Positions 27,237-36,881 of a stretch of 56,602 bases of DNA are shown here, piece by piece (the first letter of the stretch is position 1; every line of letters begins with the position of its first letter). The notes beneath the pieces were generated by a model. That model made no database searches. It was not told where the DNA came from and saw only the letters and a list, made by a program, of their open reading frames with translations. The stretch is from an uncultured Lachnospiraceae bacterium (lineage in GTDB: Bacteria; Bacillota; Clostridia; Lachnospirales; Lachnospiraceae). The position numbers and the translations under genes were made by a program. The DNA lies in the NCBI GenBank assembly GCA_902766365.1, contig CACXDC010000186.1, positions 1-56,602 on the forward strand, in the 5' to 3' direction.

Positions 27237-27736
27237 ATTGATCCCTCCTGTACCTGAGAATCTGTTTCTTCAGAAAGAACATAAAGCAGCAGCTCCAGTG
27301 CTGCCGTCACTGCCTGATGCCGGATACTTTCCCTGTCACCATGGAAGTTTTCCTTTCTGACAGTTACCCTGCCCTTCAGGCAGCATCCAAGATATACAAG
27401 ACCTACCGGTTTTTCCTTCGTTCCTCCTGAAGGACCTGCGATACCGGTAGAAACAAGAGAGACATCCGCTCCTGCACTTTTGGAAGCTCCCACAGCCATT
27501 TCATAAGCAGTCTGTTCACTGACTGCCCCATAATTCTCCAGTGTTTCCCTTCTGACCCCGAGAAGCTTTTCCTTGGCTTCATTGGCATAGGTAATATAGC
27601 CTTCCTTATAGATCTCAGAAACACCGGATACATTGATCAGTGTTGCTGCGATCAGGCCGCCGGTACAGGACTCTGCCGTTGTTACCGTATACCCTTTTGT
27701 CAGAAGTTTTTCTACTGCCTTCTCTTCCAGTGTCAT
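27233..27736 (-). CDS. pncC: Nicotinamide-nucleotide amidase (CinA C-terminal domain)
   Basis: 167 aa, only the C-terminal CinA/PncC domain; the N-terminal MoaB-like half of full CinA is absent. The signature ESCTGGLIAATLINVSGVS and VSTGIAGPSGGTKEKPVG are clear. It deamidates nicotinamide mononucleotide to nicotinate mononucleotide, recycling NAD+ breakdown products, for example those made by NAD-dependent DNA ligase. It overlaps the pgsA stop by one base (TAATG) and the next gene by four. Confidence 0.93.
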   Translation of the reverse strand: MTLEEKAVEKLLTKGYTVTTAESCTGGLIAATLINVSGVSEIYKEGYITYANEAKEKLLGVRRETLENYGAVSEQTAYEMAVGASKSAGADVSLVSTGIAGPSGGTKEKPVGLVYLGCCLKGRVTVRKENFHGDRESIRHQAVTAALELLLYVLSEETDSQVQEGSI

Positions 27737-28269
27737 TATTTCTGTTCCTTCAGTACATCTTTATTCTTAATCAGATAATCGATCAGTGATACGATTGTAA
27801 GGATCACTGCGATCCAGGTAATGATCGTTGTCAGAAGCTGCAGTGCCGGGATATTGGCGATCATCAGACAGACTGCGATCATCTGGAAGGTCGTCTTGAA
27901 CTTGCCCCAGTAGCTTGCAGCGATCACAACGCCATTATCTGCTGCGATCAGACGGAATCCGCTGATCGTAAATTCCCTTGCAATAATGATGACTACCATA
28001 TAGGAAGGGATCCTGCCAAGCTCGATCAGGCAGATCAGTGCAGAACACACAAGCAGTTTATCTGCCAGCGGATCCATAAACTTCCCAAAGTTGGTGACCA
28101 GATTATATTTTCTGGCGATCTTTCCATCCAGAAGGTCTGTCAGGCTGGCCACAATAAAGATACCAAGGGCGATCCAGTTGCCTGCCGGAATCCCCGGTAC
28201 TAAAAGGAATACCAGGAAAAAGGGAATCAGAATCACTCTGAATAATGTCAGTTTATTAGGTAAATTCAT
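27736..28269 (-). CDS. pgsA: CDP-diacylglycerol-glycerol-3-phosphate 3-phosphatidyltransferase
   Basis: 177 aa integral membrane enzyme with about four to six helices. The CDP-alcohol phosphatidyltransferase motif is complete at residues 48-70: Asp48-Gly49, Ala52-Arg53, Gly62, Asp66, Asp70. It makes phosphatidylglycerol phosphate, the entry to phosphatidylglycerol and cardiolipin. AGGAGAG precedes the ATG; it starts 13 bases after rimO and overlaps cinA by one base. Confidence 0.96.
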   Translation of the reverse strand: MNLPNKLTLFRVILIPFFLVFLLVPGIPAGNWIALGIFIVASLTDLLDGKIARKYNLVTNFGKFMDPLADKLLVCSALICLIELGRIPSYMVVIIIAREFTISGFRLIAADNGVVIAASYWGKFKTTFQMIAVCLMIANIPALQLLTTIITWIAVILTIVSLIDYLIKNKDVLKEQK

Positions 28270-28282
28270 AGCTTTCTCTCCT

Positions 28283-29611
28283 TTATTCTTCTATTATCTC
28301 ACCGATCAGATCATATTCATTGGCCCCTGTCACACGTACCTTCACAAAATCACCGCTCATCAGTGACCAGTCCGTATTCACAAACAGATAGCCGTCTACA
28401 GAAGGGGCATCCTTATAGGTTCTTGCCACATAGACATCATCCTCTGCAAGCTTTCCTTCGATCATGACTGTCAGCTCCCTGCCCTTCATGTTCTCTGCCG
28501 CTTCAAAGGCGATGTCCTGCTGGAGCTCCATCATTTCCTGCTGTCTTCTGACCTTGACCTCTTCCTCAACCTGGCCATCCATGTCAGCCGCCGGTGTTCC
28601 TTCCTCCGGCGAATAGGTAAAGGCTCCCAGACGGTCGAACTCCATACGGTTGATAAATTCCATGGTTTCTGTAAAATCTTCCTCTGTCTCTGTTGGGAAT
28701 CCGGTAATGAAAGTCGTCCTGATACAGATATCCGGGATCTCTTCCCGCAGATGGTTTACCAGTGCTTCAATCTGCGCCGTATCTGTCCTTCTGCCCATCA
28801 GCTTCAGGATCCTGTCACTGCCGCTCTGGATCGGAATATCCAGATAATGACAGATCTTCGGCTGCCTCTTCATCACATCGATCAGCTCCTGGGTGATCTC
28901 CTCCGGATAACAGTACATGATCCGGATCCAGGTAAGTCCTTCTATCTCACACAGCTTGTCAAGAAGCTCCGGCAGTTTCTTCTCTCCGTACAGATCCATT
29001 CCGTACAGGGTTGTTTCCTGTGCCACCAGGATCAGTTCCCTGATGCCTTTGTCAGCAAGCTGTCTTGCTTCGTCCAGAAGCAGTTCCATTGGAACACTCC
29101 GGTATTCGCCTCTGACCTTGGGAATAATGCAATAAGTGCAGTGCTTGTTGCAGCCCTCTGCGATCTTCAGATAGGAAAAATATCCTCCCGTTGTAAGTAC
29201 TCTCTCCCTGCCTCCAAGAGGCGCCTTATCGAGGGACTCCAGATGATTTTCTCCCTTACCGGCCAGTACCTCGTCCAGTGTCTCTACCACCTTCTCCAGT
29301 GCTGTTGTGCCGATAATGGCATCTACCTCTTCAATCTCTTCCTGGATCTCTGCCTGATAGCGCTGTGCCAGACACCCCGCTACGATCAGTGCCTTCAGCT
29401 GCCCTGTTTTTTTCAGTTCGGCAAGCTCCAGGATCGTCTGGATGCTCTCTTCCTTGGCGTCATTGATAAAGCAGCAGGTATTGACTACCGCCGCATCTGC
29501 CTGTGTCTGATCATCAGTAAAGGTGTATCCCCTTTCCTTCAGCATGCCAAGCATCACTTCCGAATCCACCAGATTCTTATCACAGCCAAGGGATACAAAT
29601 AAAATATTCAT
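28283..29611 (-). CDS. rimO: Ribosomal protein S12 methylthiotransferase
   Basis: 442 aa radical-SAM enzyme. The N-terminal UPF0004 domain has Cys10, Cys46 and Cys80 for one 4Fe-4S cluster; Cys154, Cys158 and Cys161 (CNKHCTYC) bind the SAM cluster; a TRAM domain covers about 375-442. It adds a methylthio group to an aspartate of ribosomal protein S12. Distinction from MiaB rests on the SLGCDKNLVDSE start, typical of RimO. It lies between rpoZ and pgsA. Confidence 0.96.
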   Translation of the reverse strand: MNILFVSLGCDKNLVDSEVMLGMLKERGYTFTDDQTQADAAVVNTCCFINDAKEESIQTILELAELKKTGQLKALIVAGCLAQRYQAEIQEEIEEVDAIIGTTALEKVVETLDEVLAGKGENHLESLDKAPLGGRERVLTTGGYFSYLKIAEGCNKHCTYCIIPKVRGEYRSVPMELLLDEARQLADKGIRELILVAQETTLYGMDLYGEKKLPELLDKLCEIEGLTWIRIMYCYPEEITQELIDVMKRQPKICHYLDIPIQSGSDRILKLMGRRTDTAQIEALVNHLREEIPDICIRTTFITGFPTETEEDFTETMEFINRMEFDRLGAFTYSPEEGTPAADMDGQVEEEVKVRRQQEMMELQQDIAFEAAENMKGRELTVMIEGKLAEDDVYVARTYKDAPSVDGYLFVNTDWSLMSGDFVKVRVTGANEYDLIGEIIEE

Positions 29612-29676
29612 GCCTTTATCCTTCCCTGCTCTCTAATAGTGAAACAGCGGCCCTTTTGCCGGCCGCCATTGATTCT

Positions 29677-29910
29677 TTAGTCTTCATCTGCAAGAATCTT
29701 GATCTTGCCCTGATTCAGTTCCTCTACCGCAATGGATAAAGGCTTGCTGTCCTTTGCATTCACAAGCGGCTCATCTCCTCCGATAATCTGTCTGGCACGC
29801 TTGGATGTCGCCATAACGATGGAATAGCGGCTGTTAACTACGGGAGCCTCTCCGGGCTCAACCTCACTGTTTACTACCTTCATTAAATCTGAATAAGACG
29901 GATGTAACAT
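29677..29910 (-). CDS. rpoZ: RNA polymerase omega subunit
   Basis: 77 aa. It begins MLHPSYSDLMKVVN and contains SRYSIVMATSKRARQI, the conserved RpoZ helix, with an acidic C-terminus. Omega folds on the beta-prime subunit and helps core assembly. An AAGGAG site precedes the ATG. It lies 22 bases after gmk, the usual Firmicute order. A GC-rich hairpin (gcggcc/ggccgc, 29647-29666) follows the stop before rimO. Confidence 0.95.
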   Translation of the reverse strand: MLHPSYSDLMKVVNSEVEPGEAPVVNSRYSIVMATSKRARQIIGGDEPLVNAKDSKPLSIAVEELNQGKIKILADED

Positions 29911-29932
29911 AATTTTCTCCTTCCCTGAAAGC

Positions 29933-30568
29933 TTATTCTGCGAAAGCTTCCAGCTCCTTTCTTACTTTATTGATAAATTCCTGATTTCGTGCCGGTGTTT
30001 CATGTGCCGCCATGATCAGGCTGTGCATTTCCTTCACACACTCTTCCAGGTTATCATTGATCACGATATAATCGTAATTTTCAATGCCCTCTGCCTCTTC
30101 CGTGGCTCTCTTAAGTCTCTTCTCAATAACATCCTCTGTTTCTGTACCGCGTCCCACAAGACGACGCTTCAGTTCCTCTGCACTCGGCGGCATCACAAAC
30201 AGCAGCAGGGCTGTGGGAAACTTCTGTTTGATCTTGAGTGCTCCCTGGATCTCGATCTCCAGGATCACATCCTTTCCTTCCTCCAGCTTCTTCTCCACAT
30301 ACTCCCTCGGGGTTCCGTAGTAGTTGCCACAGTAGCAGGCATATTCCACAAGTCCCTCTTCTTCTATTTTCTTTTCAAATTCTTCCTTCGTGGAAAAGAA
30401 ATACTCTCTTCCATCTACTTCACCTGTCCTTGGCTGTCTCGTTGTCATGGAAACAGATAAGGCATAATTGTCATAGTCACTGACAAGACGTTTCATCAGT
30501 GTTCCCTTGCCTGCCCCGGAAAATCCGGAAACAACGATCAGAATTCCTTTATGCTGTTTCGTTTTCAT
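29933..30568 (-). CDS. gmk: Guanylate kinase
   Basis: 211 aa from the ATG at 30568, which has GGAG ahead and lies inside the 3' end of remA (20-base overlap); a longer frame upstream is not supported. The P-loop GFSGAGKGT is at residues 15-23. The GMP-binding domain shows [21 protein letters not shown] and [12 protein letters not shown]. It phosphorylates GMP to GDP. Confidence 0.97.
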   Translation of the reverse strand: MKTKQHKGILIVVSGFSGAGKGTLMKRLVSDYDNYALSVSMTTRQPRTGEVDGREYFFSTKEEFEKKIEEEGLVEYACYCGNYYGTPREYVEKKLEEGKDVILEIEIQGALKIKQKFPTALLLFVMPPSAEELKRRLVGRGTETEDVIEKRLKRATEEAEGIENYDYIVINDNLEECVKEMHSLIMAAHETPARNQEFINKVRKELEAFAE

Positions 30569-30812
30569 CTTTACTCTCCATCTGTGCCCTCTGGGCAATG
30601 GTCTCCGGAAGCAGTGCCGAAAGCACAAGCTGACTGTTTTCCATCACCAGGACTGCCTTTGTTCTTCTTCCCTGCGTCGCATCGATGGCATTGCCTTCTT
30701 CCCTGGCCTTCTGTACCATACGCTTGACAGGTGCTGAATCAGGACTGACTATCGCAATGATCTTTCCGGCATTTACAATATTCCCAAAGCCGATATGGAT
30801 TAATTTATTCAC
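30549..30812 (-). CDS. remA: RemA-family DNA-binding regulator (DUF370)
   Basis: 87 aa starting at GTG (minus strand, 30810-30812), with AAGG eight bases before it. The N-terminus [21 protein letters not shown] and the [15 protein letters not shown] helix are the hallmark of DUF370/RemA, a ring-forming activator of biofilm-matrix and osmotic genes in Bacillus. Its target in Clostridia is not known. Between yicC and gmk, as in most Firmicutes. Confidence 0.93.
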   Translation of the reverse strand: MNKLIHIGFGNIVNAGKIIAIVSPDSAPVKRMVQKAREEGNAIDATQGRRTKAVLVMENSQLVLSALLPETIAQRAQMESKDENETA

Positions 30813-30823
30813 ACCAAAACCTT

Positions 30824-31702
30824 CTATTCAATATTCTGGATCTGCTCTCTTACCTTCTCGATCTCTGTTTTCAGTTCGATCGCACGGTTTGAGATCTCAA
30901 GATCATTTGACTTTGACAGGATCGTATTCGCCTCACGGTTCATTTCCTGTGCGATGAAATCCAGCTTCCTTCCAATGCTTCCACCGGCAAGCAGTGCATC
31001 CCTTGTAGCGGTGATATGGCTGCGCAGGCGTACCAGTTCTTCATCCACACATACCTTGTCGGCAAAGATCGTCACTTCCATAAGAAGTCTGCTCTCATCC
31101 ACCTGCTTATCATCAAGGAGCTCCTCTACCTTCTTCGTAAGCTTCTCCCTGTACTCTGCAATGATCTTCGGGGAACGCTCTGTGATGAAATCCACATGTG
31201 CAAGCATTCCTTCAAGCTTACTGATCAGATCATTCCGGAGGTTCTCACCTTCCCTGATCCTGGTCTCCACAAAGTTCTCTGCAGCACCCTTCAGTGCCTT
31301 ATCCAGAAGCTGCCAGAGCTGTTCTTCATCCACAGTCTGTTCTTCCATGGTCAGGATCTCAGGAAATCTTGCCAGCGTGGATACCCGGATATCATTATCC
31401 AGAGAAAAATCCTCTGCCATCTTTTCAAAATACTGCATATATTCCGCAGCCAGTTCCTTATTGTACTTCACACAGACATTGGACTCTGTGAAATCCTCAT
31501 AGGTAATGAAAAGATCCACCTTGCCCCTCTGCATGTAATTCTTCAGTTCTGTCCGGATCGCTGCTTCAAAGAAGTTCAGCTTCTTAGGCATTTTGATGGT
31601 AACATCCAGATATCTGTGATTGACTGATTTCATTTCTACCGTGATCTTACGGTCAGCTTCTGCAATCTCACATCTGCCGAAGCCTGTCATGCTCTTAATC
31701 AT
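30824..31702 (-). CDS. yicC: YicC/YloC-family endoribonuclease
   Basis: 292 aa. It starts [12 protein letters not shown], the conserved first block of the family, with an [17 protein letters not shown] core and a C-terminal [16 protein letters not shown] block matching DUF1732. Members of this family have recently been shown to be endoribonucleases. It is the first gene of the yicC-remA-gmk-rpoZ-rimO-pgsA-cinA run and has a strong promoter upstream. AAAGGAG precedes the ATG. Confidence 0.95.
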   Translation of the reverse strand: MIKSMTGFGRCEIAEADRKITVEMKSVNHRYLDVTIKMPKKLNFFEAAIRTELKNYMQRGKVDLFITYEDFTESNVCVKYNKELAAEYMQYFEKMAEDFSLDNDIRVSTLARFPEILTMEEQTVDEEQLWQLLDKALKGAAENFVETRIREGENLRNDLISKLEGMLAHVDFITERSPKIIAEYREKLTKKVEELLDDKQVDESRLLMEVTIFADKVCVDEELVRLRSHITATRDALLAGGSIGRKLDFIAQEMNREANTILSKSNDLEISNRAIELKTEIEKVREQIQNIE

Positions 31703-31753
31703 GCTTTTCTCCTTTGTACCTTACCCGAAAATAATTTCTGCGTATTCCATAGT

Positions 31754-31782
31754 ATTATAGGATATAGACAGGAAAACGTCAA
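31754..31782 (-). promoter_or_regulatory. Strong promoter of the yicC operon
   Basis: Minus-strand TTGACG (31777-31782) and perfect TATAAT (31754-31759) with a 17-base spacer, 52 bases before the yicC ATG. It overlaps the divergent rqcH promoter. Confidence 0.75.
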
Positions 31783-31794
31783 GTGCGCTATACT
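31765..31794 (+). promoter_or_regulatory. Candidate rqcH promoter
   Basis: TAGACA (31765-31770) and TATACT (31789-31794), spacer 18 bases. A small ggcagc/gctgcc hairpin lies in the leader near 31803-31818. Confidence 0.5.
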
Positions 31795-31840
31795 AAGGAA
31801 AGGCAGCCGGAAGCTGCCGGAAAGAAAGTGAGATTACAGT

Positions 31841-33595
31841 ATGGCATTTGATGGAATTACGGTGGCAGCCGTAGTAAAAGAATTAAAAGACAGTCTCCTT
31901 ACCGGAAGGATCTACAAGATTGCCCAGCCGGAAAAGGATGAACTGCTCCTTACCATAAAAACTGCTGATGGAGGCCAGAAACGGCTTTTTCTTTCTGCCG
32001 AAGCCTCCCTTCCTCTTGTTTACCTGACAGGCAGTAATAAACAGGCTCCCATGACAGCCCCGGGCTTTTGTATGCTCCTTCGCAAGCATCTGCAGAATGG
32101 CCGGATCACAGATATTACCCAGCCGGGTCTTGAGCGCATCATCCAGATCCACATTGAGCATCTGGATGAAATGGGCGATCTTTGCAAAAAGACACTTGTC
32201 ATTGAGATCATGGGCAAGCACAGCAATATTATTTTCCTGAATGATGAAAATAAGATCATCGACAGCATCAAGCATATCTCCGGCATGGTCAGCTCTGTCC
32301 GCGAGGTTCTTCCCGGCAGGGATTATTTTATCCCGGGTGCTGACCAGAAGCAGGATCCGCTTCTTGCAGATGAAGCTTCCTTTAAAGCACTGGTCACCGG
32401 AAAGGCGCAGCCCATTTATAAGGCGCTTTATACTTCCTATACCGGTCTTTCTCCGGTGATCTCACAGGAGATCTGCCACGCTGCCCATCTGGATGCTGAC
32501 TGCTCTGCGGCTGTTTTTACAGAAAGTCCTGACGGGGAAGAAGCGCTTTTAAGACTGTACCACTCTTTTTCTGCCGTTATGGACTGTGTGAAAAAGAAAA
32601 CCTTCTCCCCTGTCATCATCTATGAAAACGGAAAGCCTGTGGAATTTTCTGCAATTCCCCTTTCTTCCTGGGCAGAAGAAAACTGCAGACATTTCTCTTC
32701 CATTTCAGAAGTACTGGAGCTGTACTATGCCCAGAAAAACCAGATCTCCCGGATTCGTCAGAAATCCTCTGACCTCCGCCGGATCGTCCAGACTGCCCTG
32801 GAGCGCAATGTCAAGAAATATGATCTTCAGGTCAGACAGCTTAAAGATACGGAGAAACGTGAAAAATACAGGATCTATGGTGAACTTTTAAATACCTATG
32901 GCTATGGTGTTGAGCCTGGCGCTTCCTCCATGGAAGCACTGAATTATTACACCGGAGAAATGATCACGATCCCCCTGGATCCCCAGCTTTCCACCTCTGA
33001 AAATGCCAAGAAATATTTTGAGAAATATAATAAACTGAAGCGTACCTTCGAAGCGCTTACTGCCCTGACAAAAGAAGTCCAGGATGAGATCACCCATCTT
33101 CAGTCTGTACAGACTTCCCTTTCGATTGCTCTGCAGGAAGAGGATCTTGTACAGATCAAGGAAGAACTGATCGAAAGCGGGTATATCCGCCGGAAGGGAA
33201 AACAGAAAAAAATCTCCTTCAAAAGTGTACCCTTTCACTATATCAGCTGCGACGGGGATGATATTTACGTAGGGAAAAACAATTACCAGAACGATGAGAT
33301 CACCTTTTCCCTTGCAACCGGCAACGACTGGTGGTTCCATGCAAAAGGGATACCCGGCTCCCATGTAGTCCTGAAATGTGGTAACAGGACACCCTCTGAT
33401 GCTGCCTTTGAAGAAGCTGCCAGACTGGCAGCCTACTATTCCAGCGGCCGGGATCAGCAGAAACTGGAGGTGGACTATCTGCAGAAGAAAAACGTAAAAA
33501 AGCCCGGCGGCAGCAAGCCCGGCTTTGTTGTATACTATACCAACTACTCCATGATGATCGATACGGATATTTCCGGTATCCATAAGGCAGAATGA
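31841..33595 (+). CDS. rqcH: Ribosome quality-control factor RqcH (NFACT family)
   Basis: 584 aa. The N-terminal NFACT-N domain starts MAFDGITVAAVVKEL; a helix-hairpin-helix/coiled middle (about 290-440) contains a long charged coiled coil, and the NFACT-R domain (about 455-560) has DIYVGKNNYQND and WWFHAKGIPGSH. RqcH binds stalled 50S-peptidyl-tRNA complexes and adds C-terminal alanine tails. The Asp-Arg pair needed for tailing in the Bacillus protein falls at Glu98-Arg99 here by my by-eye alignment. It can also be annotated as fibronectin-binding protein. Ribosome site is weak (GAAAGAAAGTGAG). Confidence 0.93.
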   Translation: MAFDGITVAAVVKELKDSLLTGRIYKIAQPEKDELLLTIKTADGGQKRLFLSAEASLPLVYLTGSNKQAPMTAPGFCMLLRKHLQNGRITDITQPGLERIIQIHIEHLDEMGDLCKKTLVIEIMGKHSNIIFLNDENKIIDSIKHISGMVSSVREVLPGRDYFIPGADQKQDPLLADEASFKALVTGKAQPIYKALYTSYTGLSPVISQEICHAAHLDADCSAAVFTESPDGEEALLRLYHSFSAVMDCVKKKTFSPVIIYENGKPVEFSAIPLSSWAEENCRHFSSISEVLELYYAQKNQISRIRQKSSDLRRIVQTALERNVKKYDLQVRQLKDTEKREKYRIYGELLNTYGYGVEPGASSMEALNYYTGEMITIPLDPQLSTSENAKKYFEKYNKLKRTFEALTALTKEVQDEITHLQSVQTSLSIALQEEDLVQIKEELIESGYIRRKGKQKKISFKSVPFHYISCDGDDIYVGKNNYQNDEITFSLATGNDWWFHAKGIPGSHVVLKCGNRTPSDAAFEEAARLAAYYSSGRDQQKLEVDYLQKKNVKKPGGSKPGFVVYYTNYSMMIDTDISGIHKAE

Positions 33596-33602
33596 TACAC
33601 GA

Positions 33603-33636
33603 AAAGGGCAGACCCAAATGTCTGCCCTTTATTTTT
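33603..33636 (+). terminator. rqcH terminator
   Basis: Arms aaagggcaga (33603-33612) and tctgcccttt (33621-33630), loop 8 bases, followed by ATTTTTC. It may also serve the convergent flippase gene. Confidence 0.9.
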
Positions 33637-33655
33637 CTCCTCTTCCCTGTCTCTC

Positions 33656-35296
33656 TCAGGTTCTCAGCAGCCTCGTTTTTCTGGCGATCTTCACAAGCAG
33701 ATAACCTTTGGGAAGCATTTTCATCTCGTCCTCTGTCACAGCCCCAAATAACAGGATCATAACAAAATAAACTGCTGCTGCCAGCACAACTGCAACAAAC
33801 AGGGAAACCAGGTTGCTGTGCACCAGCAGGTACATACCCTGATATACCAAAAAGGCTACTACTCCCATCACGGCAGAGGCAAGGATTGGTCTTACAAACG
33901 TCCTTCCTATCTCCTGCTTGTAATTCAGATGCTTTTTCAGTGCCGCTCCATTCAGAACACACATCAGGAAGGCATACAGGATGATCGTTACTGCATAGTA
34001 ATATGGGCCGTAATTCTCATCAAGGAAAATGATCATGGCAACCAGTCCTGCTGTCTGCAGTACCAGCGCAATGGCTGCATTGACCACGGGACTGTTCAGT
34101 CTTCCGATAGACTGCAGTACCGCATTGGACAGGGTGGAGATCGCATAAAAGATCACACTGACAGATAACACCATGAGCAATGAGGAGGACAGATCGATCG
34201 AGGATTTCTGCGGGTACAGAACCAGCATCACCGGCTTTGCCAGTACCCCCATGCCCACTGCTGCAGGGATCGAGATCAGCATGGTTGCCTTGACTGCACG
34301 GGCAACCTGGTTTCTTGTCTCTTTCAGATTCTTTTTTGCATATTCTCCGGAAATACCGGGGATCAGTGCAGATGCCATGGCTGATGACAATGCTATGGGG
34401 ATATTGGAAACCTTTACCGCCTTACCAACGATTCCCGTATGAGCCGCCACACCGGCATCTGTCAGTCCATGCAGATCCATCATCAGTTTCTGATATATGG
34501 TCTGGTTAATAAAGGTATTTGCATTATAAATAAAGGTACTCATGATAAAAGGTGTCACCACCATAATGATCATTCTGAATATCTCTGCATAAGACTCTTC
34601 TTCATGTCCGGTGTCGTGAAGCATTCTTCTTTTCAGAAACGGCCTGTTCACAAAGTAAAGCCATACCATGAACAGAAGGGCTGCCAGAACACCGATCCCT
34701 GTACCGATCGCACCGCCCGCAGCTCCATAGGCAAGACCATTTTCGCTTTCTGCACCGCCTGCTGCCTGCAGAAGAAGATATGCCATCAGGATACTGAAAA
34801 CCGCATTCAGGATCTGTTCCACGATCTGCGATACAGAGGTCTGCACCATACTTTTATGTGCCTGGAAATATCCTCGAAGTACACCGAGGATACCGCTTAA
34901 GAATATGGTAGGTGCCAGTACACGTAGTGCCGGAATCGCTGCATCAATCTGCACAAGCAGACCTGCTCCGAAAAATACAAATAAGCTGGCAACACTACCG
35001 ACTACCAGCACATAAATAAATGCACACTGAAAAATGCGGTGTGCATTCCGATATTCTTTTACTGCAAGCTTCTGGGCAATTACCTTTGATATTGCTGAAG
35101 GAATACTGTAGGATGAGATCAGAAGGACAATGGTATACGCATAATAAGCCGTATTATAATACCCGATTCCCTCATCTCCAAGGATCGCCGTCATCGGGCT
35201 GTTGTACAAAAGCCCGATGATACGAACGATAATTCCTGCAGCAGCAAGGATACCTGCCTGCATGATCAGTCCCTGACTCTGTTTCTTATTTGGCAT
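33656..35296 (-). CDS. MOP-superfamily lipid-linked glycan flippase (MurJ/SpoVB/YtgP type)
   Basis: 546 aa with about 14 hydrophobic helices. The start GLIMQAGILAAAGIIVRIIGL and repeated motifs LGDEGIGYYNTAYYAYTI and IPALRVLAPTIFLSGILGVLRGYFQAH place it in the polysaccharide biosynthesis/MurJ family (YtgP and SpoVB of Bacillus). It likely flips lipid II or a related undecaprenyl-linked precursor; vegetative versus spore-cortex use cannot be decided. It follows glgA by 52 bases and is convergent with rqcH. Confidence 0.88.
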   Translation of the reverse strand: MPNKKQSQGLIMQAGILAAAGIIVRIIGLLYNSPMTAILGDEGIGYYNTAYYAYTIVLLISSYSIPSAISKVIAQKLAVKEYRNAHRIFQCAFIYVLVVGSVASLFVFFGAGLLVQIDAAIPALRVLAPTIFLSGILGVLRGYFQAHKSMVQTSVSQIVEQILNAVFSILMAYLLLQAAGGAESENGLAYGAAGGAIGTGIGVLAALLFMVWLYFVNRPFLKRRMLHDTGHEEESYAEIFRMIIMVVTPFIMSTFIYNANTFINQTIYQKLMMDLHGLTDAGVAAHTGIVGKAVKVSNIPIALSSAMASALIPGISGEYAKKNLKETRNQVARAVKATMLISIPAAVGMGVLAKPVMLVLYPQKSSIDLSSSLLMVLSVSVIFYAISTLSNAVLQSIGRLNSPVVNAAIALVLQTAGLVAMIIFLDENYGPYYYAVTIILYAFLMCVLNGAALKKHLNYKQEIGRTFVRPILASAVMGVVAFLVYQGMYLLVHSNLVSLFVAVVLAAAVYFVMILLFGAVTEDEMKMLPKGYLLVKIARKTRLLRT

Positions 35297-35348
35297 AACC
35301 TGTTCTCCAAGTCTTATGCGGTATTATCTGTTTTACAGGTTTTCTGCT

Positions 35349-36794
35349 TTATCCGATCAGCCAGTCATACATCTCCTGATATTTCTTTGCAGATACATTC
35401 CAGGAGAAATCTGCTGCCATGGCACGATCTACGATCTTATTCCACTCACGTTTCTTCTCATAGTAGATCTTCTCTGCATAGTAGATCGTTCCCAGCATCT
35501 CATGCGCATTGTAATTGGTGAAAGAAAAACCGGTTCCTGAACTTTCATATTCATTGTATGGTTCTACCGTATCCTTAAGTCCTCCCGTCTCTCTTACGAT
35601 TGGGACAGTTCCATAGCGCAGGCTCATAAGCTGGCTGAGACCGCATGGCTCAAACAAAGACGGCATCAGGAACGCATCACTGGCTGCATAGATCTTGTGT
35701 GAAAGAGCATCTGAATAATAAATATTGGCAGATACCTTATTGTTGTATTTCCAGTCGAAGTGACGGAACATATTCTCATACCGCTCTTCTCCTGTTCCAA
35801 GTACTACGATCTGCACATTACTCTGGCAGAGTTCATCCATCACATAGGAGATCAGATCAAAGCCCTTCTGGTCAGTCAGTCTTGAAACAATACCAATCAT
35901 GAACTTCTTATCATCCTGTTCAAGACCAAGCTCTGCCTGCAGGGCACGTTTGTTCTTGATCTTCTCCTTGCGGAAATTCATGGCATTGTAATTAAACTCT
36001 ATGTTTTTATCTGTTTCCGGATTGAAGACATCGGTATCGATACCATTCACGATACCACGCAGATCTCTGCTTCTTGCTCTCAAAAGCCCGTCCAGTCCCT
36101 CACCGTAAAAGGCTGTCTTGATCTCTTCCGCATATGTGGCACTTACTGTTGTGATCGCATCGGCAAATACGATACCTCCCTTTAACAGATTGGCATCCTT
36201 GTAGGCCTCGAGTTTATCAGAGGTAAAGTAATAATCCGGCAGTCCGGTAATATCCTGTACCTCCTTGATGCCCCATTTTCCCTGGAATTTCAGGTTATGT
36301 ATGGTCATAACTGATTTGATTCCTCTGTAGAAATCGCTTCCCTGGAAACGTTCCTTCAGATATACGGGGATCAGTCCGGTCTGCCAGTCATGACAGTGGA
36401 TCACATCCGGCCGGAAATCGATCACCGGCAGAATAGAAAGTGCTGCCTTGGAAAAGAAAGCAAATTTCTCTATCTCAAATAATGCATTATCACTGTATGG
36501 CTTAAAGCCGTTAAAGAACATCTCATTGTCAATAAAATAATATTTGACGCCATCAGCCTCTGCGTACAATACACCCACATATTCATTCTTCCAGTGGAAA
36601 TCCATATAGAAATGAGTAACATAGCTGAGCTTATCCTTCATCTCCTGCTTCATACAGGTATATTTGGGAAGGATCACCCTGACATCAAAATATTCCTTAT
36701 CAATACACTTGGGGAGAGAGCCTACTACATCTGCCAGTCCCCCTGTTTTAATAAATGGTACACCCTCTGATGCGACAAAAAGTATTTTTTTCAT
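35349..36794 (-). CDS. glgA: Glycogen synthase
   Basis: 481 aa from the ATG at 36794, with GGAGGG six bases before it; a preceding GTG is less well placed. A GT5 ADP-glucose:glucan transferase: KTGGLADV at 17-24 with the ADP-glucose-binding lysine, HCHDWQTGLIPVYLKE, a C-terminal Rossmann lobe with IGIVSRLTDQKGFDL, and the catalytic glutamate region PSLFEPCGLSQL. It elongates glycogen. No other glg genes are adjacent, so glycogen synthesis is split over the genome. Confidence 0.96.
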   Translation of the reverse strand: MKKILFVASEGVPFIKTGGLADVVGSLPKCIDKEYFDVRVILPKYTCMKQEMKDKLSYVTHFYMDFHWKNEYVGVLYAEADGVKYYFIDNEMFFNGFKPYSDNALFEIEKFAFFSKAALSILPVIDFRPDVIHCHDWQTGLIPVYLKERFQGSDFYRGIKSVMTIHNLKFQGKWGIKEVQDITGLPDYYFTSDKLEAYKDANLLKGGIVFADAITTVSATYAEEIKTAFYGEGLDGLLRARSRDLRGIVNGIDTDVFNPETDKNIEFNYNAMNFRKEKIKNKRALQAELGLEQDDKKFMIGIVSRLTDQKGFDLISYVMDELCQSNVQIVVLGTGEERYENMFRHFDWKYNNKVSANIYYSDALSHKIYAASDAFLMPSLFEPCGLSQLMSLRYGTVPIVRETGGLKDTVEPYNEYESSGTGFSFTNYNAHEMLGTIYYAEKIYYEKKREWNKIVDRAMAADFSWNVSAKKYQEMYDWLIG

Positions 36795-36881
36795 CACAAG
36801 CCCTCCAACATTATTCTTAAAATTCAGTATACCGCATTCTACGCTTGAATAAAAGAGATAATTTGGAAAAAGCTTTTGAAA

